Source of the DNA: Tigriopus japonicus
Taxonomy: Eukaryota > Arthropoda > Copepoda > Harpacticoida > Harpacticidae
Reading direction: 5' to 3'
NCBI GenBank assembly: GCA_010645155.1
Contig: JAAGOF010000213.1
Location: 389,229 to 453,228 of the forward strand
Length of the DNA stretch: 64,000 nucleotides
In this document: piece by piece, positions 1 through 10,433 of the stretch
Numbering within the stretch: the first letter of the stretch is position 1
Layout: each line of letters begins with the position of its first letter
Program-made: the position numbers and the translations under genes
The notes under the pieces: model-generated
Seen by the model: only the letters and a program-made list of their open reading frames with translations
Told to the model about the DNA's origin: nothing
The model's database searches: none

Positions 1-46
1 ACCCGTTCTTAGGATTGTTTCGCTAAAGAAATTAAGAAAGACTTAC

Positions 47-178
47 CTCTGTTTGATTGAAAACTTTGACAGTATCGGGTTTGGGAGGACATCCCTCTTG
101 AGATTTTTGGTAGTTGCGAGCTGACACGGTGGTGAAAACGCCCGTTAAGGCAATCAAGATGGTGAGAAGGGTCTTCAT
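47..178 (-). CDS. Lipocalin-like secreted protein, first exon only (gene runs off the window)
   Basis: The first coding exon starts at the ATG at 178-176 and ends at a GTAAGT donor (46-41). It encodes a hydrophobic signal peptide (MKTLLTILIALTGVFTTVSA) followed by a short linker with the sequence GCPPKPDT. The same GCPPKP motif in the same place, right before a first intron, occurs in the complete lipocalin gene at 3049-4170, so this is very probably a tandem paralogue. In lipocalins the next exon would carry the GxW motif, but it lies beyond the window edge. The protein would be secreted and bind a small hydrophobic ligand. The family assignment rests on the paralogue, not on this exon alone. 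Confidence 0.6.
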
Positions 179-225
179 GATGCCACGAATCAACAATAAG
201 TGCAACTTCTCCTCGATTATCCTAT

Positions 226-232
226 CTTTATA
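226..232 (-). promoter_or_regulatory. TATA box of the partial lipocalin gene
   Basis: On the minus strand this reads TATAAAG, followed by ATAGG, about 48 bases upstream of the ATG. The lipocalin gene at 3049-4170 has TATAAAG followed by AATAGG in the equivalent place, which suggests a duplicated promoter. Confidence 0.5.
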
Positions 233-2304
233 CAATGCTGATAAGGTTCAGAGTGTGCGTTGGCAGGTTATGCAACTGAATTAATGTTCGCTAAGTGATT
301 TGAAAACGTTAAAAGAAAGTCACTTCACGAAAATGGTTTGCCCAGCAACAACCACTCTCAAACCCGTCCAAATCAAAAAAGGCAACATGAAACGCACTCA
401 GGATTTTTATATTGAGCGAGTTCCGGCGTGCATCTGCTTCAAGGCGGAATTTCAAGGCAGGATCCGAAGCAGGAAGTGTTTTCAAAACCGGAAATGCAAC
501 TTTTTTAGTGTTGCATAGTGCATGTTTTTCGTTCGAATGAGTTATTATCAATCGTTATTCAAAAACAACTTAATTTTCACGATGACTCGGTGAAATATTA
601 CTTAAAATGGAAAACGAAATAATGTCTTCTTGTATTCAAAAATGACGGTTGGCATTGAAGAGTGTGATTTAAGTATGATAAGGAAAATTTTGCAAAAAAA
701 TGGCCAAAAAAATGACACCTGAATATTTTGTTCATAAATAGGCTGAATGAAATAAAAATTTGAGTATTTGATTGACTGTGCTCAAATTCTTTTTGTCTAT
801 TGTTTAGTGCTGCATATCTTATCAAACCTTTTTGCAAACATTCGATTTCAGAAACTGTTATTTTAGTTTTCATTGTTAGACCTTCTTGATAACAGTATTT
901 TGCAAAATTATCTCATCATGAATTGAAGCTTAATTCCTCGTAAAATAAATTCATTTCCATTTCGTTACAGATCTCATTGAGATAAGTACTTTGGTTAAGG
1001 GTTCCTTTTGGGACTTTCCTTCTAAATTTTAGCACAATGAAACTACTAATCAAACGTGAAATATATGGACATGGCAAACCTTTATTTTTAGTTTTAAGTG
1101 TGTACTACTTTTATCATACCTTCTATTTGATTAAAAGCTGAGAAAAATCAAACTCAATTTCAACTTAATCTTCAAATTTTTTCTTGTTTATGCTCTATTT
1201 AAGGGTCGGCTTTGTAAATGACCAAGACCCCTGGGAAAAGTTCCAATAGTAACCCAAAAGCCATCCATTGTGCTGTTCTCGTGGACTAAACCCCGTTGAA
1301 ATGGCATAAAATGATGATTGACAGATGGGTCCAAGTAAAAAAATCAACTTTGGAAGGCCAATAACGGCTGGATATCAAGCTTAGCTTTATCTATGATTGG
1401 GGTTCTCGATTTTAACGTTTTTAAACGACTATTCCATGGCTTTCCCACAGCCTCGCGGAAATCTCCTTCTTTTAATCTTTATTAAGAAACTGGAATATAG
1501 TGTGGAAAGTAGAATACTTCAATTTTTACTCCTTTTGGGGCCTTTTGGCTTTTTCAGAATTTTCAAAAGGTCAAGAAATTAGGAACGCTTTTTATGCTGC
1601 TTCATCAATCAAAGACCGAGTGGGAGGTCACAATATAAAAATTTGGGTGGTCACATTACTAATAAAACCCCAAAAATTCTGTCGCAAAAGTTTGATTTGG
1701 TTTTGAACTTCACAGCGTGTTCTGAAGACAGGAAAACAAAATTCGTGCCACAATGGTGAGAGATTGCACATATTTTTTACATGTTGATGCGCTTTAAGGA
1801 CATTATAAAGTACGGCTTGACCACTCAAGATGTGAATAAGACGAAATTGAATTGCTAAAGATTATGATTTAACTTTGTGTCTTATATAATCCTTTCCACT
1901 CATTATAAGCGGCAAGAACAATGTTTGAAATTTTGTTTGCCTAACCTTTTGCATTATTGTACACACATTGAAGTATGAATACATCTACTGGCATCCTTCT
2001 ATGCGTTCGATTTTCGTATGTTATACCATACTTTGAAAAAAAGATACGTGAATTGAGTAAGAGTCAGTGCAAGATCATTTTAAGAAAAGAAGGTTTTCGT
2101 CAGAGAAAGATGGCGAAATATTTTGATCAATCGATGGACCTCAACAAAATCAGAACAAAATGTAACAGACCTAATAGTGTTTTCTGTCATCCATTTTTAA
2201 AACATTTTTGGGTTACTGTCAGCTGCATTCCTAAAATACTCGTAAGGGGATTTTTCTTCAAAGTACTGATTGATCGACTCCAAAACTGTTCATCACAAAT
2301 AAAC
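233..2304. other. Intergenic stretch without recognisable genes
   Basis: AT-rich sequence between two lipocalin genes. Short open frames here show no motif, no codon bias and no splice context that I can support. Confidence 0.5.
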
Positions 2305-2429
2305 TGTATGTATGTATGTATGTATGTATGTATGTATGTATGTATGTATGTATGTATGTATGTATGTATGTATGTATGTATGTATGTATGTATGTATGTA
2401 TGTATGTATGTATGTATGTATGTATGTAT
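2305..2429. repeat. Tetranucleotide microsatellite (TGTA)n
   Basis: About 31 nearly perfect tandem copies of TGTA. The open frames across it (repeated Met-Tyr-Val-Cys one way, Thr-Tyr-Ile-His the other) are artefacts of the repeat. Long pure tetranucleotide tracts are usually polymorphic in length. Confidence 0.97.
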
Positions 2430-3048
2430 TTGTCGTTAAGTGAGTTATTACACTTTTGGCATGGTTCAGAATGAATAAGTTTCTGAAGGTCACATCGGAA
2501 GTTATAAGGGGAGGGTGTTCACGTATTCTTTCACACTTTTCTTGAATGATCTTATTATTTCAATTATGAGCACACCAAAATCAAGTCAGATTAAGTGTCC
2601 TCAAGCATACTCTCAGGTAATCAGTTGCATTGCCCGTTAAAATGTCTCAATTCCTTTATTTTCGAACTGATTGAATTTGGGCAGTTGGGTGTACCACCCA
2701 AAAAAAGCATTACACTAACTTAGTATTTTGCCTTTTAACAAAAGGGATAATAATCAAACCAAAGTTATCACCTTTCCATAGTGTATTTCGCGTTCATGAA
2801 TGAATAAACCGTGTTGAAATTGGGTACTTTTATTCAAATGGAGTCAATTCAGGAACCTACCATTTCAATTATTTATGTAAAAGTGGGATTAAAGTTTTAA
2901 AAAATGAACAAGTCGAATTTTTTTTCACCAATTTATTATCAAATGTTAGAAATGCCAGTCACTTAGTGAGAAGAAAAGGCAAATTGCCCATATTGAGTTT
3001 ACAATACTAAGATCACGTTGAATAGTGTGCGAAAAGGTGATGTTTGCA

Positions 3049-4170
3049 TTAAGCATCTATACAACTTGGTACATCTGGATCTTCATACACACATTGAGGT
3101 CCTTGTTGATATGTTTCAAAATCTTCTAACCCAATTCCTTTCGAGACAAACACATCCAAGGCAGTAGAAATCTAGAATGAGAGAAAAGCACCACTCATTA
3201 TTCACTTTCTTAATCATTCAGAAATATGCCTGAACAATAAATAAACTTACAATATCCTCGGAAGGCTCAGGATCTCGAGTTAGGAGCCAAGTGAATTCAA
3301 ATTTGAACTCGTCTAATAAATCCGCACATGCGTAAACAGCAGACCAATTTTCATAATCAGTATCCAATACCAAATACTGACCAGGGAAAGCTAAAAGTTA
3401 AATAAATTATCTGTAATTTTAATGTCCCACCAATCAGTCAATATCATAATTATGAATTTACAAAATGGGAAGAGTACGAGAAGTTCTCCAGGTACTTCGG
3501 GATTGGGAGCATATGCTGATCCACAGATCTCTCCAAAGAGCCCACTAGGGTAAGTCAGAACGTTGTGGACGCTGATAGTACCATCTCCAAGATCTCCATA
3601 GGAAGCTCGAATGCACGTGGAGTTGTCTGGTGTGAAGAAATTGGGTATACCTTGGATTTGAAACCAATCTCCAATGTACTGTAAGTATATTAAAATGAAG
3701 GAATGTCATTCTATTAACAGAATATTCTCCCCGATGACATAATCCAAGTACACTGATTCCTGCATAATCTTACGACTACAGAAAAAAATGCAAACCCTTT
3801 TCCCTTAAAGGTGTTTCGCTTTACTATATTATCTTCATTTTGCGATTTTTTCCAAATCCATTTTCTCTAAAACAAACCCACCCCTTTTATGTAGACATAG
3901 GAATGCATGGATAGCCCGTTGCAATATGCAAAGAAAAATAATAGGTTAAAGGAACCATTTTGCCAATATGAATTTTGATTTTCATACCTACTTCATCTTT
4001 GGTTTTTTATGGACAATAAAAAAATAAAAATGAAAAACTGAAATTGAACTCACTTGTGTGGCATCAAAATCTGGTTTGGTCTCTGGTTTGGGAGGGCATC
4101 CTCCTGGACTAATTTTGGCACTCACAACTGCCACAAGGCAAGCTACAACAATGGCAACAATTGGATTCAT
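3049..4170 (-). CDS. Apolipoprotein D-like lipocalin, complete, four exons
   Basis: Exons (minus strand) are 4170-4054, 3678-3462, 3390-3251 and 3171-3049, joined by GT/AG introns of phases 0, 1 and 0. The predicted protein is 198 residues, the usual lipocalin length. It starts with a signal peptide (MNPIVAIVVACLVAVVSA), then GGCPPKPET. The lipocalin GxW motif is YIGDWFQI at the start of exon 2, and exon 3 holds the ApoD-type strand YLVLDTDYENWSAVYACA followed by TWLLTRDPEP. The C-terminal exon encodes a helix (ISTALDVF) and a cysteine-containing tail ending PSCIDA. Lipocalins fold into a secreted eight-stranded barrel that carries small hydrophobic ligands; the ligand cannot be read from the sequence. 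A TATA box (TATAAAG) is at 4239-4245, and a minus-strand AATAAA at 2932-2937 lies about 110 bases past the stop. A divergent paralogue starts at 4513. Confidence 0.9.
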
Positions 4171-4512
4171 AATTCCTGTTTTCCCTAACTTTAGGGCTTG
4201 CTGGAATCACTGATTATCACGAGGAAGGTTGACCTATTCTTTATATGTTATGAACTGATGAATTGTATAACGCTCTTGTTTAAACAGGATTCTCTCTCGT
4301 CCCATTTCAGCACGAAACGTCATGGTCCGCATGTTGTATAATCTTTGAATTAAAGACTAATGTTGACGTTACAGTCATCATCTTATCTTGTCCAATTAGA
4401 TCACAAATGATTAGTTCTAGGCAATCACTGAAGTTTCATAAACTCCCTTTCTGGGCGCCCAAGCACAAGAAGAGGCTTTTAATTTTGGATTTGGCCAAAA
4501 AACAAAAGAAAA
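4171..4512. promoter_or_regulatory. Divergent intergenic region between two lipocalin genes
   Basis: Only 342 bases separate the start codons of the minus-strand lipocalin (4170) and the plus-strand lipocalin (4513). A minus-strand TATAAAG lies at 4239-4245; I see no clear TATA for the plus gene. The arrangement could allow shared control elements, but no specific factor site is claimed. Confidence 0.5.
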
Positions 4513-5339
4513 ATGAAATTTTCCGTCCCTTTGGTATTTATCATGCTGACCGTGCTATGTAGCTTGGCCTTGGCGAAAGAGCTTAAGCTATCTTGCCCAA
4601 CTGTGGAGCCCATGGAAAATCTGGACTTTGAAGCAATTTCTGGCCAATGGTTTGCCCAACGTTCGATTGGCACTGAATTTGTGCCAACAGGAACAGCTTG
4701 CATTACTACGGATTACCACTACAAAGGTATTTAAGTATCATGCCTCCCTATCACATCTTGAGACTTGTTTGTGATATTAATATGCTTTACAAATACAAGT
4801 CTCTCTAGATTGCACCATAATTTTAAGTATTGGCGCCATCCATGGTCCACAATATAATAAAATATATCAAATTTGTTTTCACTAGACGGGAAAATTCAAT
4901 TTGATTTCCGTTCAACCTCTAAAAGTGGAAAATTGGAACAAGAATGCGGCGTTGCTCAACCTGCAGAAAACACCACTGCTGACTGGACTTTAAACTTCGA
5001 ATCTGGCAATGTTGGCCGAAGCGTAATCTTCTCATCTGATTATGTTGATTATGTGGCCTCTTATACATGCACAGAAAATGAAGATGGAACCCTTACAGAA
5101 AGTGGCTATGTGTTAACCAGGGAGCCAGAAGGGGCTCAAGCAATGGTGAGCTAATTGTGCCATTTCTTGAACTTGTAACAACGTTGATTTGGGGTTTGAG
5201 ACCCTTTGTTAATATTGAACATTATTTTTTTCAGATTAACTATGTTGTGCAGATGTTCATTGACCTTGGGGTGGATGTGACAAGCCTTGTTTATGTCCGA
5301 CAATTTGATTGTGATTACTCGAGACCATCTAATTGTTGA
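4513..5339 (+). CDS. Lipocalin-like secreted protein, complete, three exons
   Basis: Exons are 4513-4726, 4886-5145 and 5235-5339 with introns of phases 1 and 0; the protein is 192 residues. Residues 1-21 form a signal peptide ending in SLALA, followed by a cysteine (KLSCP). The GxW motif is SGQWFAQRS near residue 45. Exon 2 carries the strand pattern SSDYVDYVASYTCTEN, which matches DTDYENWSAVYACAD in the neighbouring gene, then the equivalent LTREPEG to LTRDPEP. Exon 3 encodes the C-terminal helix and a tail ending CDYSRPSNC. The last intron sits at the same place in both genes, while the first introns differ, so this is a diverged paralogue rather than a recent copy. The poly(A) signal AATAAA is at about 5421-5426. 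Confidence 0.88.
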
Positions 5340-5898
5340 GTTTATTGTTTCATTGATTGTGGCATAAATGCTCCATGACCATGCATGACTATATTCATTT
5401 CGAGGAACTGCAGAATATGCAATAAAAGGAACTCCTTTTTATGGCTGATATAAAAATATCCTCATTTTCACTTATTCCAAAGATCACTGAGGAGGCGATT
5501 CTTTAATTATTGTTTTTTTCTTTTTGATCAAGTTTTTAATAAGAGATATAAAACCTACAGCTTCATAATGGAAGGGTGTGTGCACTCATTATGAAAAATT
5601 AGGAGTTGTCATGCTGCATTAGAGCTCACGTCTTTTTGACACTCAATGCAAAGCACCTAAGAATGAATTGGATTGTCAAAATGAAACAAAATTGTCAGAA
5701 TGAATTGTCAAAAGCTAACAAGAGGGTCAATTCACTCATTTTCTGAGGTAGGTTGTTAGATTGTCTAGATTAGCAAATGGAATTAAAATGCTTCGATTTT
5801 TCTTACTTTTCTAAATCCCATATTTGAACCTAGTAATTTTTGGGTTGGCTAGAAGCAGAAAAGGTTCATTTGAACATAGTCACTTACGTATATACTAG

Positions 5899-6045
5899 AG
5901 ATCGGCATGATCGGATTTGTTCGGATTTTGGGCAAATTTTCGGATTCGGATTTGTTTGAACAGTTCAAGGCCTGTTGGATTTGGGTTAGGATTCGGATTT
6001 GGGATTTTTTTCGGATCCGACATAATTCGAAGCTAATCCGAACTT
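5899..6045 (+). repeat. Degenerate TTCGGATT-type repeat
   Basis: A stretch in which the words TTCGGATT, GGATTTG and GGCAAATTTT recur irregularly. The same vocabulary reappears at 8195-8350 in clearer tandem form. The left edge (TAGAGATCGGCATGATCGG) could be a transposon terminus, but no matching far end was found. Confidence 0.45.
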
Positions 6046-7263
6046 GTCAGTTCAACTTTCTAAATAACGGATAGCAAAATTTCCATTTTGAAAAAATGCT
6101 TGATTTTTTATGTATTTTTCATACCTTCAACAATGGATTTATTAATGACGAGGGCCCAAAAATATTTTTTATTAATAGAAAATATTTTAAAAATATTTAT
6201 CCGTTTTTCGTCGATTGTTTAAATGTTTTGACTTTTCAAGGAAAAATTAAATACATTCTCGAATATTTGAGTCAGAAAATATATTTCAAGCAAAATTGAA
6301 GAAAGTAAATGAACGACCAATGCTCAAAAGGGCTTTCCAAAAATGCAACAAAAATACAAAAACCTCTACAAATTGGCATTTGTACTAAGATTATTGACAT
6401 TCACAACCAAAACTAATGTCATCTTCGTCTCTAATGTCATCCATGAAAAAAAACTGCGCCATCTATTGAGGCAAATTGAAAGTTATATTTTTGAATCAAT
6501 TACATTCAAGTATGCCTCCAAAAACAGCCAAATGGATCAAATTCACCAGAAACGAATTTAGAAAATCGGTGCACACAGACAAAAATACCAAATACTGGCG
6601 TTGTCAAAAAAATATTTCTTAAATATCCGGCTTTTTTCCAAATATTATGGCCTTTTGAAGGAAATATATATTGAATATTTTGTCACTTTTTCGAAAATAT
6701 TTTTCCAGGCCCTATATTCTTTCTTTCCTAGACTTTGCGAAGTCTTTCAGGTTTTGTAAAAAAGGCAAACAAGAAGTAAAAAAAATAAACCATGAAAGCC
6801 AAGTGGCTTTCATTTCGTCTTGCAAAATTCTTTACATTTAGTCATTATTGATGCCAATACAAACAGTTCAAAAATATTTTCAATGACTATTAAATTTTGA
6901 TTCTACCTTTACAGTGTGACTATGTATCTTTCACCTTATTAATGGGATGCGAGTTCAAATTAGACTTTTATATTTATGGTTTGAGCTTCTTGTTACATGG
7001 TTCATCAATACTTACCACAGGTAGCAAGTACAATTGAAAATTTGAGATTTAATCTAATGCACAGCAGCCCGAAAACACATTGATTGGATCTGTAATTGGA
7101 CCTTCAATGTATTTGATTCTTTAATTTTGATCATTGTAGTGGTTTCTGTATCGTTAGCTTTTTTGTTGCTCAATGATTCAAATCTTGCAATTTATGTCTT
7201 AACTGACTACATTTACATTCCAATGGAATATATCAAAGCCATCTAAATTTTCTTGGTAATCAT

Positions 7264-8096
7264 TAGGGCTAGGGAAAAAATTTTTTTTCATCAAAAAATA
7301 TTTTTTACATTTTTTGCCAATTGTACGTGAATATAACATTTTAATTTTATTTGACATTTTTTGGAAAATTTCAACATTTTCTTAACATTTTTTGTACTTT
7401 TTGCTCAAAAATGTCATCCCAAAACCGGTTCTGAGGGACCAATTAATCAAATGAAGGCTTAAAATTTCCCGCCAAAATTTCCCGCTAAAATTGTCATTGT
7501 TCAACTTCACATTTTATGATGCCAATTAATCAAAATCTTTGGAAAGGGGAAAAAAGTGCCCTTCAAGTTCTTTTTGTTATTGTGAAAAAGTTCACATCAG
7601 AAACTTTGTGACCCTTGTTTCTGTGATTATTTTACGTGGGCTAAATAGCTATGTGTAGAGTAAAGTATGTTTTAAGTTGGCACTGTTGCCATTATTTATT
7701 CAGACTTTCATATATATTGCCTTTTAAAGGGTCTGAATGTGCTTGCTATCTGACTTTTAACATAAACTGTTTTGACGTCTAGCTTATAAAAACACCCTGC
7801 TATGTGAAGCGCAACCTCCCGTTTTTTTAAGCTAGAGTTTTGACGGCATTATTTCCTTCAGATGTCTGGTCACACTGTCTTACGTAGAATTCTCAAGTCC
7901 TCCACACATCTAGTCCCATTTCTCACACATTTCGTAGACTTTTTTGCCCTAATTTTTAACATTTTTTTGCTCTTTTTGCTCTTAATTTCAACATCTTTTG
8001 CCCTTTTTGACCTATATTTCAAAAATTTTTGCCCTTTTTCCTGACATTTAAATGACATTTTTTGGACGTTTTTCCAACATTTTTTCCCGGGCTCTA
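7264..8096. mobile_element. Non-autonomous hAT-like element (family 5) with perfect 8-bp duplication
   Basis: The left end TAGGGCTAGGGAAAAAAT is mirrored at the right end, which on the opposite strand reads TAGAGCCCGGGAAAAAAT. The element is flanked on both sides by GTAATCAT (7256-7263 and 8097-8104), a perfect 8-bp direct repeat. hAT transposons make 8-bp target duplications and often begin with TAGGG or CAGGG. The 833-base interior is very AT-rich, with repeated words such as TTTTTGCCC and GACATTTTTTGG, and has no transposase frame. Confidence 0.75.
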
Positions 8097-8194
8097 GTAA
8101 TCATCGATTTACCAACGAGTGATGGTACTTCCAATTTAGGCCGAAACAAAAAAAAATGATAGAATTTCAATCAAGTTGAGTGAAATATGCGGAG

Positions 8195-8350
8195 GAATCG
8201 GATTGAGTAGCAAATTTTCAGAGTATTTCGGATTAGGCGCCAAATTTTCGGTTTCGGATTCGTTCAGATTGGGCAGGAAATTTTGGGATTCGAATTCGTT
8301 CGGATTGAGCAGGAAATTTTCAAATTCAGATTCGTTCAAATTGGGCAACA
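8195..8350 (+). repeat. Approximately 36-bp imperfect tandem repeat
   Basis: Three to four diverged units built on GGCAGGAAATTTT followed by GGATTCGTTCGGATT. The reverse strand translates to a 12-residue pseudo-repeat (NLNESE/NPNEFE type) only because the unit length is a multiple of three. It has no other coding character. Confidence 0.6.
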
Positions 8351-8359
8351 AAAAATGGC

Positions 8360-9270
8360 AAATTGAATATCTTAATCATTAATGAAATTATGTTTAACAA
8401 ATGAATCTCTTGGGCACACTGAAACCAAGATACGCTTTTTGATTTGACATTTTTGTGCCATTTTGATTCTTGAAGACTTTGTTTCCTTTAAACTAGTCTT
8501 AGCGACACAAAAAAAGCAAGATTTTCTATATCTCAAATCAAAATGTACACTTCTTTTCTCCCATATCCCAGTTTCAGACTTGTTTTCAACTTCCACATGA
8601 CAAGACGAGCCTCTCATTGGCAAGCCTGCTCCCCTTGAAAATACACAGAAAAGAAGTTTGGTCGGTTGGCTCCACGAAGTACGTTCACCATGGCACTCAG
8701 GGTAGCCAAACGGACGAGCTCAAAATGTGACACGTGTGGAAAAATGTAAAATTCAGCCCAACAAGGCAATGACAACGCTTTATCATTGAACCTCTACCAT
8801 TTTTAGGCATTAAGTAGGCCTTTTGTATTGGGAAATTACCTGTCCATGCCTCCAATTTCAAGCATGATTTGATATGACACATGAGCTTTGAAAGAGTGTT
8901 GCTGAATTCCACATCGTCGTACACTTAGTATTTCATTTCTTTCGGACGATTTTTCACAACATTTTGTCACAGTGATGCCAAATATTTTGTTTGGGACGAC
9001 TGCTTGACATCACTTCAAAGGTCTTGGTGAAAATGATGATAAAATCATTCTTGAGGTCTAATCCTTTATATCTACTTTTACTTGGAGATTAATAATAGTT
9101 TTGTGGCAAGATGGAGCAAAATACGAATTTTCCTTTTCTCTAAATGTTTTTTTGCTCATGGGTTTATAAAGGGATTTTTCCAACATATATCTTTTTGTTC
9201 ATTTCACCGGGTTTTATTAGGATTTGGGATGGGGTTGGGGGACGTGCCTGGAACATCTCGGGTCACTTGT
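8360..9270. other. Intergenic stretch, nothing supported
   Basis: Short overlapping open frames on both strands without motifs or splice context. Confidence 0.4.
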
Positions 9271-9923
9271 TAATTAGGCATGCCGGGGGAGGTTTGAGTG
9301 ATCTCTTCAATAATCTTATCGCGGGCGGATAAAACAAGAGAAAAGGCTTGTTCGACAACGTAAGAATTTGGCCGGTGCAGGGGTTTTCGCATTTTACACA
9401 CCATCTTTATGACTTACACGCTATGACAAATGGCGAATGGCGAGTTTGGACATATTGACTCTCTGTTTTGCAAGAATAAGCAAAATTTATTGTTTTGATC
9501 AAAAAATAGCAAGCACTGAAAAAGACCTTTGCTATTGAAGAGAAACAGGTACAAAACACGGCACTTTGTTTATTATCTTGATGGATTTTGAGTTTGATGA
9601 TTCAAATCAGTGCTTGTAACATCACTTACACTTGTACTTACACAAAAACAGTGGTCTTTTGTTGTGAATTTTCGCAAACAGGAACGAGCAAATAAAGTGT
9701 GCATATTTTTCCAAAATCCTAACCAAAGGTGTTCAAACTTGCAATTCGACATTTTTCATAGCATCTAAGTCATAAGGGCGGTCTGTAAAATACGAAAACC
9801 CTTAAACTGCCCAAATTCTCACGAGCCACCCACTGTTGCCGAACAAGCCTTTTCTCTTCTTTCATCCGCCCGCGATAAGATTTTTGAAGAAATCACTCAA
9901 ACCTCCTCCTGCATGCCTAATTG
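9271..9923. mobile_element. Long terminal-inverted-repeat (foldback-like) element
   Basis: The first about 130 bases (beginning TAATTAGGCATGC, then GGAGGTTTGAGTGAT and TCTTATCGCGGGCGGAT) are repeated in inverse orientation at 9795-9923. Blocks such as AGAGAAAAGGCTTGTTCG are identical in both arms. ACTTGT occurs directly outside each end (9265-9270 and 9924-9929) and may be all or part of the target duplication. The interior has no open frame with transposase motifs. Superfamily is uncertain; long arms would fit a MULE-type or foldback element. Confidence 0.7.
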
Positions 9924-10433
9924 ACTTGTACGTTCAGTACCTAACCAACTATTAATACCTGTGATAACATTTTAGGCAAAAGGCAATCCAATTAATGTGC
10001 CTGGGGGCTTCACACTCGAGATATTTTTGATGATTTCTGTGTACATGCCACGGATTTCACCTCCGAAAATTTATCACTTGGGTCCAACAGGTTCAAAAGA
10101 AAATGTTCAGAATGCAATTTAATTTACAAAATATTAAATGGGTCGCTCGTCAAAAATTGAGTCTCTGGGAAAAAGGAGCAGGAAAACTGGCCTTAAAAAA
10201 TGACATTGAAAGGTTCATATCCAGCGTCACTGGACACCGAGTCATCGAAGACTAGGAAAAGACATTAGAATTTTAGACTTGAAATTCTTTGCTTGTTCTT
10301 CCTACACTTGGACTTCAGACTCGTTTAGGACAACTCACAAGAGCCGTGATTCCGATTGACTGAGTGAGTGTTTGTGTGAAGGAAACAGAGAGTGAAGGCC
10401 AAATTGCGGATTGGAATTGAAGAGTGAAACAAA

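Noticed and set aside
2293..2493. Open frames over the TGTA microsatellite (Met-Tyr-Val-Cys and Thr-Tyr-Ile-His repeats)
   Set aside because: They are translation of a simple repeat with no other coding evidence.
6150..6717. Possible hAT-like element with AGGGCC...AAAAATATTTT ends and a short KTAKWIKFTRNEF-like frame
   Set aside because: The ends match only roughly and the flanks show no 8-bp duplication; the frame is too short to assign.
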